Assembly (NCBI GenBank): GCA_937907415.1
Contig: CALCHY010000348.1
Location: 1 to 11,359, forward strand
Origin: an uncultured Trueperaceae bacterium
Lineage (GTDB): Bacteria; Deinococcota; Deinococci; Deinococcales; Trueperaceae
Length of the DNA stretch: 11,359 bases
Reading direction: 5' to 3'
Part shown: one piece after another, positions 1 to 6,528 of the stretch
Numbering within the stretch: the stretch's first letter is position 1
Layout of the letters: each line of letters opens with the position of its first letter
Program-made: the position numbers and the translations under genes
Notes under the pieces: generated by a model
Told to the model about the DNA's origin: nothing
What the model saw: the letters and a program-made list of their open reading frames with translations, nothing else
The model's database searches: none

Positions 1-106
1 GACCGGTTGCGCATGGGGTGGCGGCAGCATCGACTACTAACCGCCCGGCGCGCGCGGAGAGACTCGCGCATGACGCGAAGCCAAAGTTCCCATTGGGCCG
101 CTGTTA

Positions 107-321
107 GCGCCAACCGGCGCCATCTGGCAACCGAAGCCGGGTGCTTCGTGGGAGTGGCCTCCAGGCCTGAAGCTCGACCGGAGCACAAACGCGGTCGTCT
201 ACGACAGCGACTGTTTGAGTCCTTCTTCTGTTGCGCCGGTGTTCACGCTCGGGTTAGAGAGTGAGGGGAACACGGTGTTGACCCTGAGACGTACGCCGAG
301 GCAGGTCGGGAGTGGCTGCGT
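107..321 (+). pseudogene. Decayed GH114-like endo-alpha-1,4-polygalactosaminidase fragment
   Basis: Translating from about 107 gives APTGAIWQPKPGASWEW and then, at 194-211, AVVYDSD. This resembles the N-terminus of GH114 TIM-barrel hydrolases, where a WQPxPGxxWxWQL-type stretch is followed by a VYDxDxFD-type strand. At about 211 the match moves to another frame, which continues LFES and then AGVHAR up to a stop at 262-264, matching the expected 'DLFDT ... LHARGRKV' segment. A weaker echo of the family's 'GERWLDIR' motif (GREWLR) lies at 304-321. The middle of that region looks deleted, and nothing beyond it matches the catalytic 'DNVDGY' part. I see no start codon with a ribosome site and no signal peptide. 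The intact family cleaves alpha-1,4-linked galactosamine polymers. The motif match and shift are visible in the sequence; the family call is from memory of the family. Confidence 0.5.
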
Positions 322-968
322 TGCGCCCTCCAGGGGTAACGGTCGCCTGTGCGAACGAGGCGGCCGTAGGCGCAACCGAAGGTCACGAGGTCAAGGGTGG
401 CGGCCGTGAGGCGGTTACCGCCTTGACCCGGCGCTACGCTTCCAGGCAGTGCCGCCTGGGCCGTGCCAGCGTGGCAGGTGCCCACCTCGGTGCTGAAGGC
501 GCTGTTCATGAGTTCCTCGGCGCGCGTCTGAGAGCGCCACATGAACGTGGCCTGACCACTTGGCGCGTTGTTGCCAACCTGGCTGAGCAGAACGACGCCA
601 ACCCGGTCTACACCTGAGCCACTGGTGGCTCCGGAGTGCGGCAGTTTGCCAACAGTACTTCCAACGCGACGAAGAGCACTGGCCAGGCTGCCGCCTAGTT
701 CGCGCTTGGATGTGACTCTAGAACTCCGTGTCATCTGCTCCGGTCCCTTCGGCCCCGGCCGGTTGCGCTACTGGCTCGACGTACTCAAAGCGCCCACATG
801 GAGAGCGCGCGCTATCTCCTCGGATGTGGGGTTCCACCCCTCGGCAGTGACAGGCGGTGCGCTCAGCTATGTAAAGAGGGTAAGAGCCTGGGTCTTACAG
901 CTGTCCTAATGTCGTGCAAATGGGCCTCACCGTAGGTGACTATGCCGTGGCTCGGCCCTGTCAGTGCC
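322..968. other. Gene-free stretch, unrecognised, possibly decayed DNA
   Basis: No frame here gives a protein that I recognise. The longest open frames are 243-734 on the minus strand (163 codons), 312-617 on the plus strand and 568-909 on the plus strand. They overlap each other, are rich in Arg, Ser and Pro, and none has a convincing ribosome binding site. The minus-strand frame at about 480-610 reads with a fairly natural amino-acid mix but matches nothing I know. Together with the broken hydrolase piece on its left, the stretch looks like eroded coding sequence between the polysaccharide locus and whatever lies further left. Confidence 0.5.
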
Positions 969-997
969 TGAACTGGGCCTGAGCCGCCGAGCATAAT
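969..997 (+). promoter_or_regulatory. Candidate promoter of the plus-strand polysaccharide operon
   Basis: CATAAT at 992-997 is a good -10 hexamer in otherwise GC-rich DNA. With a 17-base spacer the -35 position is TGAACT at 969-974, which is a poor match to TTGACA. A transcript would begin near 1003-1005, exactly where the first helix strand of the structured leader begins. The position is suggestive, but the weak -35 leaves this tentative. Confidence 0.3.
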
Positions 998-1007
998 AGG
1001 TGGCGTG
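997..1007 (+). repeat. Direct repeat TAGGTGGCGTG, copy 1
   Basis: An exact 11-base sequence that recurs at 1110-1120. This copy supplies the 5' strand (1001-1006) of the proposed closing helix of the first leader domain. Confidence 0.6.
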
Positions 1008-1042
1008 CGAGGACCCAAACGGGCTGGAGCCCGTCAGGTTCA

Positions 1043-1054
1043 GAGTTCAGTGAG
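1043..1054 (+). repeat. 12-mer GAGTTCAGTGAG, also upstream of the minus-strand operon
   Basis: The same 12 bases occur on the minus strand at 10432-10443. Each copy lies about 160-170 bases before, and in the same orientation as, the first gene of an operon (158 bases to the start at 1212; 170 bases to the start at 10261). Several exact 12-mer pairs are expected by chance in 11 kb, so only the matched position is notable. Confidence 0.3.
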
Positions 1055-1109
1055 TGGTCGAGGGTAAGATTCCCCTCAATAGGCGCCATGCGGCCGGCAC
1101 GGCTAGAAC

Positions 1110-1120
1110 TAGGTGGCGTG
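1110..1120 (+). repeat. Direct repeat TAGGTGGCGTG, copy 2
   Basis: Exact copy of 997-1007, 113 bases downstream. It overlaps the 5' strand of the 9-bp block B helix and offers the alternative partner (1114-1119) for GCGCCA at 1083-1088. Confidence 0.6.
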
Positions 1121-1199
1121 GGCGGCGCGGTCGGTGGTTCGGCCGCTCTGCGCAAGCCCGCCCGCCCACGGTTGCCAGAATCGTCAGCGGTGAGCCTTT

Positions 1200-1204
1200 G
1201 GAGG
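1200..1204 (+). promoter_or_regulatory. Ribosome binding site of the Wzz-like gene
   Basis: GGAGG lies 7 bases before GTG at 1212 but 13 bases before the in-frame ATG at 1218. This favours the GTG start. Confidence 0.75.
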
Positions 1205-1211
1205 CGCGGAA

Positions 1212-2846
1212 GTGAGTATGTCCAAGTCAGACGCAGACCAAGCGCCTTCAAGGGTCATAGGGTTGCCCGACGTGTTCCGCGCGTTGTGGAGGGGTGCTCC
1301 GTTAGCCATCGCGGTGGCGCTCATCGCCGGTGTCCTCGCGTTCGTCGCAACGCGGCGCCAAGCACCCGTGTACAGCGCTTCCGTGAGCCTCGTTTCAGCG
1401 CAACCCCCGAGCACTTTCGGTAACCTCGAGCTGATCACGCCACCGCCGGTCGATCCGAGGGCCTACCAGAGCGCTTTGCTAGACGGATCTGTTCTCAGGG
1501 ACGCGCTGACCGCCGTCGACGGCGCGCCACCGAGTGAGTTGGAGCTGACCGCTTTCAAGCGCAGATTGCGCGTCAACGTCGAGAACCAGCAAGTGTCAGG
1601 CCTCGTGCGGATCGACGTGAGGGACACCGACCCCGCCTTGGCGGCCGACTATGCCAACGCCATAGCCCTCGGGCTCGTGAACTGGGATCGCGATAGGGCC
1701 CGGCAAGTGATAGAAAGCACGATCAGCTCCCTTGAGGCGTCGATCGCGAGCATTGACCAGCAGATCGCCGACGCCGCCCAGTCGGACGACCAGCCCGATG
1801 CACAGCGTCTCCAGGCACAGTTGGCTACCCAGCGCGATCAGCGGTCCAGGGAGCTCGACGCGGCCCGGGGGCGCGGCACCGCCGCCGTTGCCGTCAGCTC
1901 GCTCGAGGTCCTGAGTCCGGCACCGGTGCCGGAGAAGTCTGTGGGGCCGCGGGTTCTCTTCACGACGTTCGTGGCTCTGGTGCTCGGGCTATTCGTCGGG
2001 TACGGCGTCCAGTTCGTGCGTTGGTCGTTGCGTGACGAGGTGGGCACGCGAGAGAAGCTCGCCTCGGCCACGGGCCTGCCCGTCTTGGCGGCGTTCCCGC
2101 GCGCCTCGCGCACGAGTCAGCGCGGCAACTCCGATGCCGGAAGCTTCTTCAGGGCAGGCGTCCTGCGGGCCTCCAGGCCGGCCAAGCCGCTCGTGATCGG
2201 TATCACAAGCGCCTCGTCCTTCTCGGACATGACAGGGGTGGCGAGTTCTCTGGCCGAGCGCTTCGCGTCGAGCCACTACCGCACGCTGTTGATAGACGCC
2301 GACCTGAGACGCGTTGGACCGGGCCTCGGCATGTCGCCTGCCAGATCGCAGGTGCCTGGTCTCGAGGCCTACCTTCAGGATCCGGCGCGCGCGATTCAGC
2401 CAATCGTGGTGGGAGTGAGCCAGCAGGCAGGGTTCGACTTCATCCCGAGCAACGCCCCCACCAACCTCTCGAGCGAGCTCATCGAATACGGCTTGGGGGC
2501 CTTGCTTGAGGGTGTCAAGTCGAGTTACGACGTGGTGATCATCGGCCTATCGCCGGTGCTCAGCCTGGCCGACGCCGTCACTGCCGCACCGATATGCACG
2601 GGCCTCGTCCTCTGCGTCGGCGTTGGCACTAGCGGTCACCAAGTGACCCAGGCCGTTGAGGCGCTCAAGCTGGCCGGAGGCAACGTCCTAGGTACCGTAT
2701 TGACGGACATGAGAACCCGGCCCGCCCGCAGGCCAGGCGCCTCAGCCCCCGCACCCATGCCGATTCGCGCGGCGGGCACCGAGCCGCCCTCCGGGACGGG
2801 CGGGCGCCGCGATCCGCAAGCCGTCGCCCGAGTGAAGCAACGCTGA
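1212..2846 (+). CDS. Wzz-type chain-length regulator with degenerate BY-kinase-like P-loop domain
   Basis: This 544-aa inner-membrane polysaccharide co-polymerase probably sets polymer length with the Wzy-type protein two genes downstream. Membrane helix 1 is at about residues 30-47. A Wzz-like external region follows (about 50-240), with a coiled-coil-prone stretch near 165-220 and a proline-rich motif (LSPAPVPEKSVGPR) just before helix 2 at about 248-268. The cytosolic part, about 325-500, has the fold pattern of a CpsD/Wzc tyrosine autokinase: the Walker A' motif LLIDADLRR (359-367), then SSYDVVII (437-444). Two key sites are lost. The Walker A position reads ITSASSFSDMTG (331-342), without the GK[S/T]. 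The Walker B/DTPP position reads GLSP (445-448), without the Asp. The Pro/Arg-rich tail (about 501-544) has no tyrosine. I therefore infer a scaffold or pseudokinase, not an active kinase. The stop overlaps the next gene by 1 base (TGATG), implying translational coupling. Confidence 0.85.
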   Translation: MSMSKSDADQAPSRVIGLPDVFRALWRGAPLAIAVALIAGVLAFVATRRQAPVYSASVSLVSAQPPSTFGNLELITPPPVDPRAYQSALLDGSVLRDALTAVDGAPPSELELTAFKRRLRVNVENQQVSGLVRIDVRDTDPALAADYANAIALGLVNWDRDRARQVIESTISSLEASIASIDQQIADAAQSDDQPDAQRLQAQLATQRDQRSRELDAARGRGTAAVAVSSLEVLSPAPVPEKSVGPRVLFTTFVALVLGLFVGYGVQFVRWSLRDEVGTREKLASATGLPVLAAFPRASRTSQRGNSDAGSFFRAGVLRASRPAKPLVIGITSASSFSDMTGVASSLAERFASSHYRTLLIDADLRRVGPGLGMSPARSQVPGLEAYLQDPARAIQPIVVGVSQQAGFDFIPSNAPTNLSSELIEYGLGALLEGVKSSYDVVIIGLSPVLSLADAVTAAPICTGLVLCVGVGTSGHQVTQAVEALKLAGGNVLGTVLTDMRTRPARRPGASAPAPMPIRAAGTEPPSGTGGRRDPQAVARVKQR

Positions 2847-3964
2847 TGGGAACCGGCGAGAAGCCGGGGGATGCGGTCGGCAGAGGTGGCGGGTTGGTCA
2901 TCTCGCTCGACTTCGAGCTGATGTGGGGCGTCAGGGATATGCCGGCGCTGGCCCAGGACTACGTTGCCAACGTGCTTGGGGCCAGGGACGCCGTGCCGCG
3001 CATCCTCGACCTGCTTTCGGCCCACCAAGTTGGTGGCACATGGGCAACGGTGGGAGGCCTCTTCGCTAGTTCGAAAGAAGAGCTCGCGCATTACGCTCCC
3101 GCTCTCTTGCCGAGCTACGACAATCCCAGGCTTTCGCCTTACGCCGACCTGGCCGAAATCTCCCGGAACGACGAGCGGCTCTACTTCGCGCCCGAATTGG
3201 TCGATGAGATTGCTGCGCGTCCGCAACAGGAACTGGCGAGCCACACCTTCTCGCACTACTACTGCTTGGAACCCGGCCAGACGCCGGCGCAGTTAGAGGC
3301 CGACGTTGCCAGCGCCGTGGCCATCGCGGCGGCCAAAGGGCGCGTGCTCACATCGATGGTATTCCCTCGCAACCAGGTAAACGAGCACTACTTGCCCAGC
3401 CTCAGGCGCCACGGCTTCACGGCCTACCGAGGCACCGAGGGACACCGCCTAGGCCGTCCCCACGCCACCTCGAGCGAGACTGTGTTCCTGCGCGGCATGC
3501 GCATGCTCGACTCTCTGGTGGCCATCTCGGGACCTGGAACCGCCCGATGGAGCACCGTGGCCAGCGTCGCCGGGCTGAGCAACGTCAAGGCCAGCCGCTT
3601 CCTGAGGCCGGCACCCCGTTCGGGGATCTTGCGCTCCCTCATGCTGAGGCGGGTTCTCCTCGGCATGGAGCACGCCGCCCGGACGGGCGAGATCTATCAC
3701 CTCTGGTGGCACCCGCATAACTTCGGCAACGACCTCGCCGCCAACCTCGGCAACCTCTCCGCCATCCTCGAGCAGTTCGCCCGGCTGCATGGCGAATTCG
3801 GTTTCGGCTCTTACACGATGAACCAACTGGCGAGCATCTGCTCGCGAGAATGCGCGGCGCCGAACGTGTGGCGGCAGGAGGGCAAGCTAGGGCGCGCCGA
3901 TACCGGCCGCGGCGGTGAGGCCGGGAGCGTAGTCGAGAGCGGGCGGAGGAGCCTTGCGGGCTGA
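2846..3964 (+). CDS. NodB-type polysaccharide deacetylase, cytosolic
   Basis: This 372-aa carbohydrate esterase-4-like enzyme is expected to remove N-acetyl (or O-acetyl) groups from a sugar or glycan using a bound metal. Visible motifs in order: SLDFELMWG at 20-28 (the Asp/Glu pair of motif 1), GTWATVGGLF at 64-73, ASHTFSH at 131-137 (metal-binding histidines 133 and 137), FPRN at 173-176 (motif 3 arginine), and WWHPHNFG at 287-294 (late catalytic His). All key positions are present, so it looks active. No signal peptide or membrane helix is seen, so it probably acts inside the cell, on a precursor or lipid-linked repeat unit. The last 40 or so residues are low-complexity and outside the domain. 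ATG at 2846 overlaps the upstream stop by 1 base. A TTG at 2894 behind AGAGGTGG is an alternative start that keeps the whole domain. The substrate is unknown. Confidence 0.85.
   Translation: MGTGEKPGDAVGRGGGLVISLDFELMWGVRDMPALAQDYVANVLGARDAVPRILDLLSAHQVGGTWATVGGLFASSKEELAHYAPALLPSYDNPRLSPYADLAEISRNDERLYFAPELVDEIAARPQQELASHTFSHYYCLEPGQTPAQLEADVASAVAIAAAKGRVLTSMVFPRNQVNEHYLPSLRRHGFTAYRGTEGHRLGRPHATSSETVFLRGMRMLDSLVAISGPGTARWSTVASVAGLSNVKASRFLRPAPRSGILRSLMLRRVLLGMEHAARTGEIYHLWWHPHNFGNDLAANLGNLSAILEQFARLHGEFGFGSYTMNQLASICSRECAAPNVWRQEGKLGRADTGRGGEAGSVVESGRRSLAG
3945..3950 (+). promoter_or_regulatory. Ribosome binding site supporting the TTG start of the polymerase
   Basis: GGAGGA lies 3 bases before TTG at 3954, a slightly tight but workable distance. 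The later in-frame GTG (4011) and ATG (4038) have no comparable site at normal spacing. Confidence 0.45.
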
Positions 3965-5375
3965 GGTCGCGCCGGGGCGCGGTTCTCGGCAGCAGCGTAG
4001 AGTGGCGGGCGTGAGGGGCGAGCACGACGCCGGGTACATGCACGCCAACCGACCGTTCTGGTTAGGTCAGGCGCGTTCCCGTCGCTGGTCCGTGCTCATT
4101 ACAATAGGCGCAGCAGCGATAGGGATGGGCGCTGCCCTTGCGCCCGCCGTCCTGGCTTACGGCCTCGGATCGGTGCTGCTCACCTTGCTGCTGCTCAGGG
4201 CACAAGACCTCGGAGCGGTCATGGTCGGGGCGTACTGGGCCGCCTTCGCCATCAAGAGCACGGTGTTCAGCGACATCGTGATCGAGGGCCTCTTCTACCC
4301 GTTCTACCTCGGCCTCGTTGGCGCCATCCTGCTGGCGTTGTTGCGGGGCGGGTTGCGGGTCGCGCCACCACTCTTCTGGGCCCAATGCATCTTCTTCGGC
4401 ATGGTGTTCCTTTCGCTGCTCGGCTATCCGGAGGCCGTCGACAGCGCCTTCATTCAGAAGTTCATAGCGATGCTCATCTGCCCGGCTGTGATGCTCGCCA
4501 TCCAATCGCGCCGCGGCCTCAGCATCGTCGGGGCGTGCGGCGTCGTTGCCGGCGTGGGCATCGCTGTCTGGGTGATAGTCAACTCGGCACTCGGCGGTTT
4601 CGAGTATCGCGGAGACGTCGACGTCAACCAGAACATCGCCGCGTTCGTCGTTGGCTTCAGTTTAGCGGTCGCCATAGGTGCTCTGATCGGCGCCAACGCG
4701 CGGAGCAGGTCGGGCTACCGATTGGCACTCGTGCTCGCGTCGGGAGTGATGGCGTACGCGCTTTTGCTACTCGCCTCGCGCGGCATGACCATCGCGCTTG
4801 GGGTAGCCGTCATTGCCATGTTCGTTCACGCCGCCACTCGCGACAGGCGGGTCTTGCGCGTAGCCGTGTTGCTCCTGGCCGTGGCCGGCCTGGGTCTCTT
4901 GTTGCCAGGTGGCGGCGGGCTTCTGCAGCGCTTCGAGGGCGAGTCGGTGAGTTCGGCGGGAGACCGGACGCCGATATGGGCGGTCACCATCGACGCGCTC
5001 GAGGACGGCAACCTGGCCGAACTCGCCGTGGGCAACGGCTTCAACAGCAGCCAGAAGGTCGTGAAGGACGCAACCGCCGTACACACCTCCACCCACAACG
5101 CCTACCTCGCGATGGGTTACGACTACGGCCTACTCGGCCTCTTGGCGTTCCTGGCCATCCACGTGCTTGTCCTGCTGCGAGCGGCGCGGTCAGACGGCCC
5201 CTACGCCACGCTGGCCATCGGCACCGTTTGGCTCCTGCTCGGTGCCAACCTGACCACCACCACGCCGGACGACTTCACCTACTGGCTCGCGCTTGGTTAT
5301 GCGCTCGCCTGCGTGTCAGTGGGCATAGAACTGCAACGGCGAGCCGCGTCCACGCGCCTGTCGCACGGATCCTGA
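3954..5375 (+). CDS. O-antigen ligase/polymerase (Wzy_C-type) membrane protein
   Basis: This is a 473-aa multi-pass membrane protein with about 10-12 hydrophobic helices. It should join flipped repeat units outside the membrane (Wzy polymerase) or transfer a chain to an acceptor (WaaL-like ligase). Wzy_C family marks are visible: an SRG motif after a helix at 275-277, RTPIW at 338-342 opening the long outer loop, GNGFNSS at 360-366, and HTSTHNAYL at 377-385 followed by a Gly-rich YGLLGLLAFL segment. Context inside a Wzz/Wzx cluster favours polymerase over ligase. TTG at 3954 overlaps the deacetylase gene by 11 bases and has a GGAGGA site. The Arg-rich first 45 residues before helix 1 are not typical, so ATG at 4038 (445 aa) remains possible. 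Sequence divergence in this family prevents a firm name. Confidence 0.82.
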   Translation: MRAEVAPGRGSRQQRRVAGVRGEHDAGYMHANRPFWLGQARSRRWSVLITIGAAAIGMGAALAPAVLAYGLGSVLLTLLLLRAQDLGAVMVGAYWAAFAIKSTVFSDIVIEGLFYPFYLGLVGAILLALLRGGLRVAPPLFWAQCIFFGMVFLSLLGYPEAVDSAFIQKFIAMLICPAVMLAIQSRRGLSIVGACGVVAGVGIAVWVIVNSALGGFEYRGDVDVNQNIAAFVVGFSLAVAIGALIGANARSRSGYRLALVLASGVMAYALLLLASRGMTIALGVAVIAMFVHAATRDRRVLRVAVLLLAVAGLGLLLPGGGGLLQRFEGESVSSAGDRTPIWAVTIDALEDGNLAELAVGNGFNSSQKVVKDATAVHTSTHNAYLAMGYDYGLLGLLAFLAIHVLVLLRAARSDGPYATLAIGTVWLLLGANLTTTTPDDFTYWLALGYALACVSVGIELQRRAASTRLSHGS

Positions 5376-5382
5376 TCTGAGC

Positions 5383-6528
5383 ATGACGGTCCCCCCGGTC
5401 ACCAACCCCACGAAACCGAGCATTACGTTCGTGATTACCAGTCTCTTCAGGGGCGGCGCCGAGACGCAGATGGTGCGGGTGGCACTTAGCCTGGCCAAGC
5501 GGGGTTGGCGCGTGAGGATAGTGACCCTCATGAACCTAGACGACTTCGGTGCGGCACTTAGCTCGAACGGCATTGAGGTCCGCACGCTTGGAGTTCCGCG
5601 CGGACGCTACGACCCGCGTGCCTTACCCGCCCTCGTGCGTATCTTGCGCGACCAGGCACCGGACGTGGTGTGCACGTTCATGTACCACGCCAACGTCATC
5701 GGCCGCGTGGCCGCGCGACTTGCGGGTCGGCCGGTGGTCGTTAGCTCCATCCGGAACGCAGTCTTTGGCGGTTGGGTGGCTGACAAACTGATTCGGCTAA
5801 CGGACGGCCTTGCTGCCGTCACCACCACCAACTCCGAGTTAGCGGCCAAGCAGCTGCTCGCTCGCGGCGTCACGCGGCCGGATCGCCTCATGGTCGTGCG
5901 CAACGCCATCGAGCCGAACCCGCCGACCCGGGCGCGCGCGCGCGACGAACTCGTGGGAAGAGCGCTCGGCAGTTCGTGGTTGTGGCTCTCCGTCGGGCGC
6001 CTGGAGCCGCAGAAGGCCCACGAGAACGAACTGAAGGCGCTCGCCCTTCTCTTGGGCGAGGGCCACGACCTTCATCTCGTCATTGCCGGAAGCGGTGCCC
6101 TCAAGGACGAGCTCCTCGCCCTGCGGTCGGAGCTCGGCCTGGACAAACGCGTGACGCTGCTCGACTACAGCAACGAGGTGAACGCACTCATGGCGGCCTC
6201 GGATGGGCTCGTGCTCGCCTCGCGGTGGGAGGGTCTGCCTAACGTGATCCTGGAGGCGTGCATCGCTGGTCTGCCGGTGGTGGCCACCGAGGTGGGCGGC
6301 GTGACCGAAATCATCTCAGACGGCAGGACGGGCGTCGTGGTGCCACCAGAGGACGTCGGTGCGCTGGCGACGGGCATGCGGCGGCTCATGCAGCTGCCGG
6401 ACGCGGCGCGACGCGAGATGACCCTGGCCGCCGGCGAGCACGTGAGGCGCGACTACGCCCCCGAGGCTGTAATGGACGTGTGGGAGGGGTTGTTCCTCGA
6501 CCAGCTCAGGCGGCGTCGGCCGACCTGA
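5383..6528 (+). CDS. GT4-family glycosyltransferase
   Basis: This 381-aa retaining transferase with a GT-B fold is a normal length for GT4 and is predicted to act on the inner face of the membrane, adding one sugar from a nucleotide-sugar to the lipid-linked repeat unit. The N-terminal acceptor domain carries SLFRGGAETQM (20-30), the glycine loop typical of the family. The C-terminal donor domain carries SVGRLEPQKAHE (203-214), IAGSGALKDEL (234-244) and the E-x7-E motif EGLPNVILE (283-291), followed by ATEVGGVTEII (301-311). No membrane helix is seen. The gene starts 7 bases after the polymerase stop, so it belongs to the same operon; the ribosome site is weak. Its 3' end overlaps the converging flippase gene. 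The donor and acceptor sugars cannot be read from the sequence. Confidence 0.9.
   Translation: MTVPPVTNPTKPSITFVITSLFRGGAETQMVRVALSLAKRGWRVRIVTLMNLDDFGAALSSNGIEVRTLGVPRGRYDPRALPALVRILRDQAPDVVCTFMYHANVIGRVAARLAGRPVVVSSIRNAVFGGWVADKLIRLTDGLAAVTTTNSELAAKQLLARGVTRPDRLMVVRNAIEPNPPTRARARDELVGRALGSSWLWLSVGRLEPQKAHENELKALALLLGEGHDLHLVIAGSGALKDELLALRSELGLDKRVTLLDYSNEVNALMAASDGLVLASRWEGLPNVILEACIAGLPVVATEVGGVTEIISDGRTGVVVPPEDVGALATGMRRLMQLPDAARREMTLAAGEHVRRDYAPEAVMDVWEGLFLDQLRRRRPT

Larger units (their letters stand above)
1001..1170 (+). promoter_or_regulatory. Structured 5' leader, candidate cis-regulatory RNA
   Basis: Two structured blocks precede the Wzz-like gene. Block A is closed by TGGCGT (1001-1006) pairing with GCGCCA (1083-1088). 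It encloses a 6-bp hairpin (ACGGGC 1019-1024 with GCCCGT 1029-1034, loop TGGA) and a 5-bp hairpin (GAGGG 1060-1064 with CCCTC 1073-1077), forming a three-way junction. Block B has a perfect 9-bp helix, CGTGGGCGG (1117-1125) with CCGCCCACG (1162-1170), around an 8-bp hairpin (1127-1134 with 1139-1146, two wobble pairs, loop TGGT). GCGCCA at 1083-1088 can also pair with a second TGGCGT at 1114-1119, which would break both blocks' outer helices. No U-tract follows, so block B is not an obvious terminator. It matches no riboswitch class I can name. High GC makes chance pairing common, hence modest confidence. Confidence 0.35.

Noticed and set aside
243..734. 163-codon open frame on the minus strand
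   Set aside because: No family resemblance and no clear ribosome site. It overlaps the plus-strand hydrolase relic at its left end, and long spurious frames are common at this GC content.
1001..1088. tRNA-like fold (paired ends and two hairpins, length near 90)
   Set aside because: The GAGGG/CCCTC arm lacks the TTCRA loop, there is no anticodon arm with a 7-base loop, and the D-arm consensus is absent.
1117..1170. Strong nested hairpin as an intrinsic terminator
   Set aside because: No T-rich tract follows (the next bases are GTTGCCAGAA), and a gene starts about 40 bases downstream.
4385..5380. 331-codon plus-strand frame inside the polymerase gene
   Set aside because: Arg/His-rich shadow frame; the polymerase frame has the membrane helices and family motifs.
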